Source: Gnetum montanum
Taxonomy: Eukaryota > Streptophyta > Gnetopsida > Gnetales > Gnetaceae
Assembly: GCA_015680685.1 (NCBI GenBank)
Contig: MNCI01001868.1
Coordinates: 381,036-445,035, forward strand
Direction of reading: 5' to 3'
DNA: 64,000 bases
The notes under the pieces were generated by a model. That model was not told the origin of the DNA. It saw only the letters and a list, made by a program, of their open reading frames with translations, and did not search any database. The position numbers were made by a program, and so were the translations under genes. Below, one piece after another: positions 45,241 to 56,653 of the stretch. Position 1 is the first letter of the stretch. The number at the start of each line of letters is the position of its first letter.

Positions 45241-47645
45241 GCTCTTGTCTAGCAATCGGTAAATAAATGAGTGGACTTCTTAGATCAAATCTTTTTGTAG
45301 GAAGATTGCCAACCTTAATCTAGTTAGAAACAACATGAGTTAGCATTACAGTGTAGATCCTAGGTGGCACTTGGTTTGAAGGGCACTTGAAGGTATTTGA
45401 TGCATAGGATGAGGGTACTGGAGATGTAGGATGATCAACCAAAGTAGGTTGTGAGGGGTGAAGAGGACTACTGGGTCAAAAGAAAGGTATTTTTTGTGAT
45501 CAATTGTCTAAACCACTCAGCTTAAAAACCAATTATGAGTGTATAGCTCTTGTAGCATTTCATTGTTGTGGCTTTGAAGGAATCTCACCCTACATGGATA
45601 GAGCAAGAGGTAACCAGGTTGAAAGTGGAGGTGTATGTGTAGAGAGATGTGGAGGATGATATGGATATGGATATGGATTTTCCCCTTGAGTATATGGTGA
45701 ATGTATTCAGTGATACTTTGGAGGGTAATAGTGATGTTGGAATGATACATGACTTGCAGAGCTTTTAGGGGAGACAAGTTGCTAAACATAGTACCCATAT
45801 GGATTTGGTTGCCTATAAGGGTACTACTATCTTGTTGGTGGCATTCCCCATGATTGTGGTTGGTACCACTATTGGTATTGTTCATAAGGTTGTGGAGGAA
45901 TTCCACTTGGGTGGTAAGCTTTTTGTTGCTGATGGAATTGTCTTAGACTGGCTTGAGGGCAAGGTAATCATCTTGGAGCTTGCCTATGTGCTAGGTGAGG
46001 ATTCAATGCATACACTCTAGACTCTTGTAAGTGTGACACCACAGGGCAACATCCCTTTGGATGTTCATATTGGAAAATGTCACATTTAGTTTCATCATCA
46101 AAGTTAGACTCCATAACTTTCTCTACTGCAGTACCTTTTCCCTTACCTCTTTGGTAGGCATGTTCAGCTTCTTTTCACCTCCTTGGCTAAAATATCAGAA
46201 ATAGAATTTTGGATCAGCAAGGTCTTACTATTCACCACTTCATTGAGTGGTGACTCCTCCTCGTCACAAAATTAGACCTCTCGTTTTCTGATGGATGGGT
46301 CCCTATTATACTCTTCAACACTTTCCCTTTTTCGTAGCTCACCTTTTTCTTTTGCTACCTACTCAATTAGCCTCTAGATCTGATGATATCTCAATTTAGA
46401 CAATCTTCCTTGGGCATACAACCCAATGGTTCTTCTTGTTTTTGCTTTGATCCCATCTATGATGTGGAAAAGTTGTTCTCTCTGAGAATAACCATGGCCA
46501 AGGCATTGATGTAAGAGTGAATAGTAGTGATCCATGGTGGCATCCAAGGGTTCATGTGCTCCATATTTCTAGCCTTGGATTTTCTTCCTCAAATTAGAAA
46601 CTTTGGAGTACATCTGGTATTTTTCATTAAATAGCTTTAACATGGTACTCCATCTACTAATAGATTTCGGCTCTAAGGATTGGTACCAACGTATCGCTTC
46701 CTTAATGAGTGTCCTTGGGAAAAGCTTGAGTTTCTACCACTCATTTTCTATGTTTTGTAAGGTGCAAGCATCATGAAAAGATTGTAGATGTGTCTGCAAA
46801 TCAGAATTATATCGCCCCTTAAATCTTGAGATATTGTTCATATGTCTAGTTAGAATTTTAATTGCCTTTGCAATGTTGAGCATACCTAAAGTCACTAAGA
46901 GAGGTTTTGCCCACACCTTCAATTTTGGTGGCCATAACAATCATTGTTATCTATCTGATCAACTTCATCATGGTTTTTTCGATGATGGCTTTCATGAGAA
47001 TCATCAGATGAAGAGGAATGTTCGAAATCAGATGAAGAGGGAGGTAGATCACCACCACCACCACAGTGTCCACCACCACTCTTACACTTATTACGATCAC
47101 CAGCCTTAGATCCCTTGTTGTTGTGGTGTTTACCTGAGTCCCTATCTTGGTTGTCACTTTTTCCTAAACCTAATTTATGAATCACAGGTTTAGGTTCACA
47201 CCCTCACCATCAGTAGCAAGGGGTGGAGAATATTTATGTTAAGAGACTTCAGTAGGAGGATCCTCAATGTCATCTTGATTTAGTAGGAACAAGGGATTGG
47301 TGTAATGTTTCCCTTTGTAGCTTCATGAAGTTTTTCCTATCATTGATCTTGTTTAAGTTGTGTTTCAATGGGACAATAGTTTCAAGTATCATATCCATCC
47401 ATAATGTATTCTTTGTGAAGATTTTCTATGCCTAACTTTTTAAGGATTTTGAATAGCATCTTGGGCATAGATTGATTAGGGGGCAAAACAATGTTGCCCT
47501 TCATATCACACCATTGTAGCTATTCATCCTAATATAGGATAAAGGTGAAGTTTGGCACAAACTCATCTGGATGAGTGTATACCACCATGCATTCTTGTGG
47601 GATTAGTGGTTTGGTATCCTTGTGCTTGCAAGAAGAAGAAGACAT
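45241..47645 (-). pseudogene. Element B gag
   Basis: The start is Met at 47643-47645 (MSSSSCKHKD). The N-terminal block CMVVYTHPDEFVPNFTFIL matches C. The middle has HLQSFHDACTLQNIENEW. A charged region follows (SSDFEHSSSSDDSHESHHRK). The knuckle-like element reads CDIFQYEHPKGCCP, where the second Cys has become Phe. Stops and frameshifts are frequent. Confidence 0.7.
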
Positions 47646-47780
47646 TTTGCAAAAGAAAATAAAATTATTAGTGTGCTTTTATAATTTTATATATAGTGGA
47701 AATGATATTAACCTTTAGGTTTGTACAACAATATTAATGGTATTCACTTAATCTTAAATAGCTTATGTTCCACAAACAAA

Positions 47781-47800
47781 GTTCCCAACAATGGCACCAA
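47781..47800 (-). promoter_or_regulatory. Element B primer binding site, tRNA-Asp type
   Basis: The minus strand reads TTGGTGCCATTGTTGGGAAC directly after the LTR. Against TTGGCGCCGTTGCCGGGGAC all five differences are C to T or G to A. Confidence 0.75.
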
Positions 47801-48734
47801 TGATGAGTAGGAAGGTACCCCTACCTCCAACCATACAAATCATGAAGAATTCACCCATAACTTGGTCAAATTTTGTAGAATTTATCATTTTTGGTGCACT
47901 AGTCCTTTAGGAAGTGAATATTGCCTTAATGTCAATTGTTGTCTTCCCAATTATACTTGTGACGTTCATTGGTATGGTTAAGTGTAACTGAGGCATCCAT
48001 TTTTTTTTATTTTGTGTTTTATAAGTTGGTGCTCAAATGTAGATAAAAGGAATCTGATTAACTAATATAAATTAACTAATTAACTAGCATTTAACTAATC
48101 CTAACATAAGCATTTGATCCCACTTTCTATACACATCTTGAACCCATGTATCCATTGCTGGGTGACCAAGTGCTACGCTACCGGGTGTACCAAGTAATAA
48201 TGTTGTTGGGATTACCAGGAAAACACATTTTATGCTCAAAGCAGTTGTACTTATGTGTGTAATCTAGCTGGCTTAATTGATTCATTAGTGTAATAACTAG
48301 AAAATATTCAATAACTAATGGAAAATATTTAATAAATAATTAAAAATATTAAATGCATAAATAAAATAGCTAATCTTTCCAAAGTGCTACAAGGTTTATC
48401 AAAAAGCTCATCTTTATTGTCACACACATTGTCATGCTTAGGTACAACAATGCTCAAATAAAGATTCATACACAATGAGTCCTGCTGCAGGCACTCAAGG
48501 GAAAAATTCTAACTTTTGAATGGAAAAACTATAAGAGCTCTACTACGAATACAATCTTTACTTGCCATAAATGCGGTTGCAAGGGCATACTTATAGCTAA
48601 CTATAGGCACTATGTTTATGGGGCCACGTTGACACATGATATGATGCATCAACTAGGCCTCGTCGACGAGGCCCAAATGATGAGGCTACATCAACAAGGT
48701 TTCATTGATGCAATTGACAGAACATGACTCATCA
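47801..48734 (-). mobile_element. Element B 5' LTR
   Basis: The 934-bp LTR is bounded by TGATGAG and CTCATCA. It shares the U5 side (AAGGTACCCCTACCTCCAAC on the plus strand) with C, D, E and F. Its U3 start carries a perfect 18-bp palindrome, GGCCTCGTCGACGAGGCC (48656-48673), instead of GATATC motifs. Confidence 0.85.
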
Positions 48735-49714
48735 ATCTAGGATAAATCTCAAGCCACTAGACTATCTTATAGGCCTCTTAAGATTAAGAGCTTGAATTTC
48801 TTTGGAAATGGATGGAACCACATGTAACCTTCAAGCTTCATGGTATGCCTATTATTGTTATTCCAAACATTTCTAAAGTATGGTAGCTTCTTGTTCAAAA
48901 AAACTTAGTAAAAGTTCATTTTTGGTTTCAATGGAACTTGTCTTTAATGTGTTTATTATGGCTAAGTACAATTTGTCTTCCATGTATGTCTATTCTTCTT
49001 CTTTTATTGGTCTAAAGAAAAGTAGCTACTATAATTTAGAAGATATTATCAAAAATTATATTTAAAAAATTCCAATTTTTCCATAGCTTTTGTCATGTTA
49101 GATGGGAGATTTGTTGCCTATGTAAAAATAATGGTGATTTTGAAGTTAGTGGATTACTTAATTAAGCTTTAGCTTTATCCACTTAATAAATCATTTCAGT
49201 TATGGAAGATGAGGAAGGGTGGAAAAAATACTTAGAATTTTCTTTGATAAGCCCATCTATCTCAGCTTAACTAGATATCCTCCCATGTTCCTTTTTATAA
49301 TAAGGGATCTCATTTTTTAAAAAGTAATATGAAAAATTGGTAGAGTTTTTCATTTTCTTCAATGGTGTTCTCAATAGGTAAACTTATATTTGCTTCATTC
49401 TCATTCTCCTTGGTGGTCTTTTGCAACATCTCATGTTTTTCAAGATTTTAATCATCCTCCAACAAGCATGTTGAGTAATATGCCTCTGGGAGGTCTCATT
49501 CATGAAGATGGTGTTATGAAAATGAATAATATTATCAAACGAGTGCATTCATTATTGTACTAGCATCAATTGATTAAAAGCTTTAGGATAATTAGATATG
49601 GATTGATGGAGCTTACTCAAACTTCAAAGTTTCTAATTTTTTAATAACATTCTTCTAGCACAACATTTTTTCTTTATTTGTACTAGGAATATGCTACTTG
49701 GAGTAGTGAGTGGT
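48735..49714. other. Unassigned AT-rich spacer between elements B and D
   Basis: No gene, LTR or repeat recognised. It is probably older target DNA into which B and D inserted. GTGGT at 49710-49714 precedes the D LTR and is its candidate target duplication. Confidence 0.4.
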
Positions 49715-50621
49715 TGATGAGTGGTGAGGTACCCCTACACTCACCCATATGAATACAAGCATTCATGCCAGTTGAACTCCACAGATGGGCTAGTTGTGGT
49801 ATCTAGATATTTACACATTGATCACAATTCTTTGTCTTCCCACCTAAACTAGTATTTTCTTTGTCATGTATGGTTTAGTCTAGAGTTAGGTGTATGATAT
49901 GACTTCTAACACTAGGCTACTCCTAGAGACAATGGAAAATAATCTGAATTAAATTAACAAGCAATAGGAAATGAAGTCTAAGCTAGCCTAAGTGCAATGA
50001 GCATCCATCCTTAATCATTTGTGCACATCTTGGACCTTGTGTACTACTTCTGGGATTACCAAGCATATATTACTTGAGTGCTCCTAGATACACTACTAGG
50101 TTACCAAGTAGTTACACTTAAATGTTCATAATTAAGTCGTATAAATTCCGCAATTAACAATAGGAATAGTAAATGATAGTAAAGAAATATTAATTAAAAA
50201 AACAATAAATAACAAGTAACGATTAAAAGAATTAAGAGCTAAGTGGATGCTGCAATGATGGAGCAATCTTGATCTTTATTGCCGGTCATGTGCATGTCCA
50301 AGTACGTCACACTCAAATAAAGGTTCTATACAATTACAATTATCACACTACGGGCATGCACTGGGGGAAGAATTAAAAAGAACTAAAAATGAATAAAAAG
50401 AATCTACTCCTATACTTACTTACTTTGACTCCCCCTTTCATATATGCCTAAATTTGGTATTTATAGGCTTACATAGGAACCATGATATTGTGTATTCAAT
50501 ATCATTATCCAGGCTACGATATTGTGTACCCGATATTGAGGGTTTGATATCAGCATGTGCTGATATCAAGGGTCTGATGTCAAGGGTCCGATATCAGCAC
50601 CTGAAAAACCATGATTCATCA
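49715..50621 (-). mobile_element. Element D 3' LTR
   Basis: The 907-bp LTR starts TGATGAG and ends TTCATCA on the plus strand. The U3 start region (50500-50610) is dense in GATATC/GATATT motifs such as TGATATCAGCATG and GCTGATATCAAG. A minus-strand TATAAATA lies near 50458, and AATAAAGATC supplies a poly(A)-type signal near 50272. Confidence 0.9.
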
Positions 50622-50629
50622 TACCCTCA
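50622..50629 (-). promoter_or_regulatory. Element D polypurine tract
   Basis: The minus strand reads ATGAGGGTA immediately before TGATGAA of the 3' LTR, comparable with TGGGGGTA in F and GTGGGGGTA in E. Confidence 0.65.
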
Positions 50630-50797
50630 TGACTAAATAATAACTCATCCTTGAGTCAAATAAAGTGAGGAACAAGTTCATTCAATTACAAACAATGGAT
50701 AGGTATGAGATTATTGAATGACCATGGATTGTTTCATGTCGCAATGTGGGACTAAACAAAATTTGGAGATAGACACAAAAGACAAAACTTGTGGAAC

Positions 50798-51070
50798 TCA
50801 TGGGGTTTCCAATGGTGGTGGCTCCTCCATGGATGCATTTTCTTTGTCTTGTGCTCTAGGCTTCTGAGATTGATACCATTGAAGAAGTGCTTGATGTTTC
50901 TCCTCTTCTATCCAAGGATTATGAGTCATCCATGTTGATGTTTCAATGTTTGATGGAGTTGGCACTTCCCATGGACACAGCAACTGTGGAAAACACTTGA
51001 TTGGACTTGACATGCCATGCCACAAATAGTTGTCATTCCTCTTAATAGGCTTGGCTCCTGACCTCTCCAC
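50798..51070 (-). pseudogene. ORFX C-terminal remnant in element D
   Basis: The 90-codon frame contains CFPQLLCPWEVPTPSNIETS, HNPWIEEEKHQAL and EEPPPLETP. It aligns with the ORFX C-terminus of E (FLQLLCPWDVLVSLHI, HDPRIQEEKFQSL, EAPSPLG). It sits the same distance class before the PPT. The upstream part of ORFX is not found in D, so D has an internal deletion or never had the long form. Confidence 0.65.
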
Positions 51071-52736
51071 CTTTTACTTGGCTAGATTGTGCGGTGACAA
51101 GAGTTCCCTGATGGATGCTAAATGATTGTGCCTCCTACTCTGCATGTTTTTCATGAGGTCCTTAGCCTCTATCTCCCCTTGGACGTTCAATTGCACCTTG
51201 AGAAGGTCCTCCTTGTTGTCCTCTTTTAGGGGCCATCTATAATCACACAAAGATCAATTGTTACTAAGGTTATTGAAAGAAGTTCAATTATTTCATACCT
51301 TACTCATTGCCTTTAATAAATGTTGAATTCTTTGCTTAGTGTGATTTTAGAGTTCGAAAGTTTTCAAGGAAGTTGCCCTAAAAGTTTAATGTTGGACATG
51401 ATTTGTTTAGGTGACACATAAAAGGACATGTAATGGTTTTGAGGAACATTTGAATTAGAATGATGATAAAGGAAAAAATAGATTTGACAATGAAGTACTC
51501 GAAGGGTATAAAATGATGTGGTGGTGTGTAACAAGTACAAATTACAAAAGTCACACAAGTGGATCCTCCCCAAAGCAAGTTCCAACCTATAATGCCCTTG
51601 CATAACCACAACTTAAAATGTTCATAGGAATTATAAGGGTTAATGTAATCTACACCAATGCAACAAAACACACACATGTTAAATACCACCACGATGAGGT
51701 ATGAATTCTATGCCACATAAGACACAAGTTAGAAATAATTAGACAATGAGATGAAATGAATCATAGAAGGGATTGCAGAGATTGGGACATGAGGTAACTG
51801 ACCCAGGGCACAATGAATCTTGAGTGTAGGGTGTGATTAATGTGTCATTAGCCCATCACTCCAAAATCAAGACCAAGTCCATTCCTTCGATCAGTGACAT
51901 TGCATTGTTTCATCCAATGATGGGCAACCATAAGAACACCATGACAACAAGGCGTATGATCACTTGGTGTTTTTTTCAAGGGAGGAGTGTTTTGGAATCT
52001 ATGGCACACACACATTTTTTTAATCTTTTCTTGTGTGGTTCATTTTTTTTCTCTTTCTCATTTTTTCCTTTCTAGTTGCTTTGGCACTTTGTCCTTTCTA
52101 ATAGTGAATCGGAGAAGTTGCCAACCTTCAGGCATGGATGCATTTCTTTCTAGTGGGATCCCTAGAATAGCATCAAGTTTCTATTGAGTGCCTTTATTAC
52201 TCTTACTCCCATTTTTCGTTAGATCTACAAGGATCTTAGTACAACCAGGTTGCATGATAGCACTTATAGATGTCACCAAAGAGAATCCATGAGTCCCCTT
52301 GATGTCACACCTTGGTCATTCCCTCTTAGTCCATCATTTTTCTCTCTGGGCATAATGAGCACAAAATTACTTTAAGTTTTAATGATGACACGAATATCAT
52401 CGTATCGAGAGTAGAACCTCTTATTAATAGAATGGGTGGGTGGAGGTTGTGGGCTCACTATCCAAATGATTAGTCACTTGTAACTCAATAGCATAGAATA
52501 ATACCTCAACTGACTAGTTACATGAGTGTTTTATTCATAGATGAGATTACCCACAAAAAGATAAAATAATAAATTCAAAATAAAAAACTAAAAAAAATGT
52601 AAAATTAAAGAAAAGGAAAAATATTTACTAATTCTGCTTGTTAGAATGGAGGATATCCCCCATAACTAAACAGTTGAGCATGGCTAGAATTAATAAATGG
52701 AAAATGTGGATTCATGCATGTTGGAAATGTTGGGGA
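51071..52736 (-). other. Element D 3' module and spacer
   Basis: Non-coding. It includes the conserved core (minus strand TGCTTTGGGGAGGATCCACT, 51550-51604) and an A-rich tract (52550-52625) followed by GGATATCCCCCATAACTAAA. The arrangement matches the module after pol in C and F. No gene is supported. Confidence 0.55.
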
Positions 52737-54683
52737 TCAATCATATCCAGACCACCAGGCGTCTTTTGAGGTGGGGGTAGGAATATACCCAAATTGGGGT
52801 TCACACACTTGATTGTGGTAGGCATAGTGGGGCAGATTATAAGATGCGGTCATGTGATAAGAAGCTGACCCACCATGGCACCCATGACCATAAGATAGTA
52901 TGCAAGGATTGATATGTCTCCCCATGTTGTTATATTCATTGGGTTGCATGGTTTTTGAAGTATTGGTTGGTGGCCCTGTTAAGGTAGTAGGAGGTGTTGA
53001 GTTCAAAGGAGAAGGTGCATCACAACACTAGACTTCTGCTGAGTTGGTTGATGTAGTGGTTATAGAACTGTGCTATCTCTTCCTATGGTCATGCCTAAAG
53101 AAAGGATGCTTTTGACATTGTGGAGGGCCTCCACTGCTGTTGATAGTAGAAACACAAGTAATATTCATGGGTTGGTGCTATGGTGCAAAACCTTTTGGCA
53201 CAACCGGTGGCGATGTAGAAGGAGATGAAGGGTAAGAATATTGAGGGTGAAGAGAAGTGCAAGGAACATGATGTGGTGATCTTGTGGAAGAGGACATGGG
53301 TTGATAGTATTTAGGAGAATGATAACGATGTGGTGAGATAGACGATGTTGATCCAGTTGGGGAAATAGGATGCTAGACATAATAAGCACTTGGGTTCAGA
53401 TGGTATGAAGGGTGCGACTAGTCTAATTGTGGCCTCCCCCATGACTAGGGTTTTCACCACAGTGGTTGAGCTCGGTATTTCTATACAAAATCTGGATGTA
53501 ACATCCCTCCCCAATGCTCATGTAAATGTGACAAGATTGGGCATTGGCCTTTGGGGTGATCATATAGGCAAATGTCACATTGATACGAGTGATTTGCAAT
53601 TGAGCTTCTATTCTTATTATCTTCAACCCTTCTTTTCGATTATCTAAGGGTGTTCTGTCCTGCTTCTTGGTTCGTCATGGTTCTACCTCTAATAGTGTTG
53701 GCATATTCTTCACATTTTTCATGTATCCATTCTGTCATCTTATTGATCTTTACCTCAATTTCATCTAGTGATTGTAGTATTGGCAAAGATGATTCCACCT
53801 CCTTGAGGTGAGTTAATTTCTCCTCTTCATGATCATGGACCTTTGCTAATTCAAGAATTTGGTCCCATTGAGAGCTTTCAACATTCTCCCATTTAGCCAT
53901 TTCTCCTTCTTCTTTTGCTACCCACTTAATAAGCTCTTGGAATTGGTCGGTTCTTAGCTCGTATAATTGACCTTAGGCATACATCCCCAGGGTCTCCCTT
54001 GTTTCATTACAGAGCCCATCCATAATGTTGTACATTAGCCTTTCCTCAGAGAATCCATGGCCTAGGCAATTGTTTAACAATGAATAGTATCTTTCTAAGG
54101 CCATGTCCAAGGGTTCATGTTGTCCCTGTTTCCACTCTTGAATTTGTCTCCTCAAGGCTGACACTCTTGCATTGGTTTGATATCTTTCATTAAATAGTTC
54201 CATAATTGTCAGCCAATGTGAAATTGATTTTGGTTTTAAAGACCTATACCATACTTTTTCTTGGTCAATGAGTGTCAAAGGAAAGAGCTTAAGTTTTTTC
54301 CACCCATTACCACCATTGTTTCATACATAGGCATCATGGAAGGCTTGTAAATGATGTTCTGGATCTAAATCATAGCCTCCTGAAAACTTGGAAAAGTTGT
54401 TTAAATAAAGCTGCGGTAGACGGCTTTCCTTATGATGCTTGTAGGATATTCGAGTAGCCTCTTGTATATGCATTAGGTTATTCATGGCCAGAAAGGGTTC
54501 ATCATCACTAGGTAGGTTATGAATTTGTGAGTTGGGACAATGTTTTCTTTGTTTATGTACATAGGGGACCCCTGCATTAGATTGAGTACTCCAAACTTCA
54601 TCTTCAACATCATATAATTCGTTGGTTCTCCAATGAATTACTTTACTAGTTGTTGCATTATCATAGTCTTGTGAGAGAGACAT
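52737..54683 (-). pseudogene. Element D gag
   Basis: The start is Met at 54681-54683 (MSLSQDYDNATTSKVIHWRT), 134 bases after the LTR. A single frame of 649 codons runs to 52737, interrupted only by stops (first near 54321, then 53973 and 53640). It includes HHLQAFHDAYV, VWYRSLKPKSISHWLTIMEL, EPLDMALERYYSLLNNCLGH and a helical SLPILQSLDEIEVKINKMTE. The knuckle-like CDICLYDHPKGQCPILSHLH is complete. The tail is rich in Pro, Ser and Tyr. The preserved register fits a recent insertion. Confidence 0.8.
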
Positions 54684-54794
54684 TGTTGTGAATTTTTGTG
54701 TGACTTATTTGTAGTTACTTTCTTTCTAAACGATATATCATCAAGGCTTTGTTACAGCAATCTTGGATGATGTAACTTATCTAAATAACTAGCA

Positions 54795-54816
54795 CCATCC
54801 CTGGCAATGATGCCAA
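54795..54816 (-). promoter_or_regulatory. Element D primer binding site, tRNA-Asp type
   Basis: The minus strand reads TTGGCATCATTGCCAGGGAT then GG, abutting the LTR. It differs from TTGGCGCCGTTGCCGGGGAT only by G to A or C to T changes. Confidence 0.75.
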
Positions 54817-55703
54817 TGATGAGTGACGATGTATCCATACACTAAACCATACGAATATGAGCATTCATGCACGGTTTGGTCAAACTTTGTAGATAGGCTA
54901 GTTGTGGTATCTAGATAGTTACACATTGATCACAATTCATTGTCTTTCCACCTAGACTAGTATTTGCTTTGTCATGTATGGTTTAGTCCAGAGTGAGATG
55001 TATGATATGACTTCTAACACTAGGCTACTCCTAGAGATAATGGAAAATAATCTGAATTAAATTAACAAGCAATAGGAAATGAAGTCTAAGCTAGCCTAAG
55101 TGCGATGAGCATCCGTCCTTAATCATATGTGCACATCTTGGACCTTGTGTACTACTTCTAGGAATACCAAGCATATATTACTTAAGCACTACTAGATATG
55201 CTACTGGGTTACCAAGTAGTTACACTTAAATGTTCATAATTAAGTCGTACTCATTCCGAAATTAACAACAAGAATAGTAAATGACAGTAAAGAAATATTA
55301 ATTAAGAAAACAATAAATAACAAGTAATGATTAAAGGAATTAAGAGCTAAGTGGATGCTACAATGATGGAGTAATCTTGATCTTTATTGTCGGTCATGTG
55401 AGTGTCCAAGTACATCACACTAAAATAAAGGTTCCATACAATTAGAATCATCACACTATGGGCATGCACTAGGGAAAGAATTAAAACGAACTAAAAATGA
55501 ACAAAAAGACTCTACTCCTATACTTACTTACTCTGACTCCCCCCTTCCAGTATGCCTAAATTTGGTATTTATAGGCTTACATAGGAACCACAATATTGTG
55601 TATTTGATATTGTTATCCAAGCTGTGATATCGCGTACCTGAGGGTCTGATATCAGCATGTGTTGATATCAAGGGTCCGATATCAGCACCTGACAAACCAT
55701 GAT
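54817..55703 (-). mobile_element. Element D 5' LTR, outer end cut by F
   Basis: The 887-bp copy is nearly identical to 49715-50621. It stops at ACCATGAT, where the other LTR reads ACCATGATTCATCA; the TGATGAG of F follows at once. Confidence 0.9.
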
Positions 55704-56645
55704 TGATGAGCTGTGAGGTACCCCTATGCTCAACCATATGAATACGAGTGTTTCACACACAATCTAGTCGAATTCCAAGGACTAAGTGCTTATGCGTCCT
55801 TGTGGAACAAGGATGGGTTGGTTGATCATTGTCTTCCCCCCAAGCTTACTTATATGTCATGGTTGTATGGTTAAGTAAGCTTGAGGCAGATGATTTTTAT
55901 AGCTTTTATGTTTTTATGTCCTATGCTAGTAGGAAAGGAGAGAGGTAACTAAGTGACTAATTTAACTTAACTACTCATTAACTAAGTTCTAACTAATCCT
56001 AACACCAGCATCCATCCCACTTGCTGTACACATCCTGAACTAGTGCTACACTGCTGGGATTACCAAACACTAATCGTTATTGGGTTACCAAGCATTGCAC
56101 GCATGCTCAAAGTGGTTGTGCTTGTGTAATTTAAAAATTTACTTAATTAATCAAAATGAACTGTTGTGCTAATAACATAAATGTAAATTGCATAAAATAA
56201 AATAAAATAAAATAAATGCATAAGAATCTAAAATAAAAGAAATGCGTAAGAAAACAAATCTCAAGTGCTACAAGGATGAATCAAAGAGCTTGTCTTTATT
56301 ACCAACACAATGGTGTGCTCAGGTACATCAATTCTTGAATAAAGATCCATCCACACTTAAACCTCTTGTTGTGGGCACTTGGAAAATACTCCAACTTTCA
56401 AACAGACTACAAGAGTTTCGCTACTTAACTGCTAAAAGACTTTCTCCCAAGTGTGGGCCTGGGCACTGTATTTATAGACTTGGAAGAAACTACTCTAATA
56501 ATTAGAGTAACCTCTCTAATAATTAGAATAACTACTAAAGTAACCGCTAGAGTAACCACTCTAATAATTTGAGTAACTACTAAAGCAACCGCTAGAGTAA
56601 CTGATCTAATAATTAGAATAACTACTAGAGTAACCATTCTCATCA
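55704..56645 (-). mobile_element. Element F 3' LTR
   Basis: The 942-bp LTR starts TGATGAGCTGTGAGGTACCC and ends TTCTCATCA. The U3 start holds a tandem repeat of TAACTACTAAAGTAACCGCT and AGAGTAACCACTCTAATAAT (56490-56640) instead of GATATC motifs. A minus-strand TATAAATA lies near 56470. An (AAAAT)n run lies at 56192-56217. Confidence 0.9.
56490..56640. repeat. Tandem repeat in the U3 of element F
   Basis: Three to four units of about 48 bp are made of TCTAATAATTAGAATAACTA and CTAAAGTAACCGCTAGAGTA. AATAATTAGA and TCTAATAATT alternate and can pair. Confidence 0.75.
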
Positions 56646-56653
56646 TACCCCCA
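56646..56653 (-). promoter_or_regulatory. Element F polypurine tract
   Basis: The minus strand reads TCATGGGGGTA right before the LTR start TGATGAG. Confidence 0.7.

Larger units (their letters stand above)
44297..47800 (-). mobile_element. Element B, 5' half (gag, protease, start of RT)
   Basis: This is the continuation of B beyond E. Reading on the minus strand from the 5' LTR it holds the primer site, gag, protease and the linker before RT. Orientation and order match C and F. Confidence 0.85.
49715..55703 (-). mobile_element. Element D: gag-only, pol-less Athila-like retrotransposon
   Basis: This 6-kb minus-strand element has two LTRs, a primer site, gag in a single frame, a 3' module, the C-terminal remnant of ORFX and a polypurine tract. 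No pol domain is present. The LTRs look about 95% identical by eye, so it is younger than E. Its 5' LTR has lost its last six or so bases where F is inserted. Confidence 0.85.

Noticed and set aside
46834-47109. His-rich plus-strand protein
   Set aside because: It is the complement of the Asp/Ser-rich part of the element B gag, and its His codons are a shadow of that composition.
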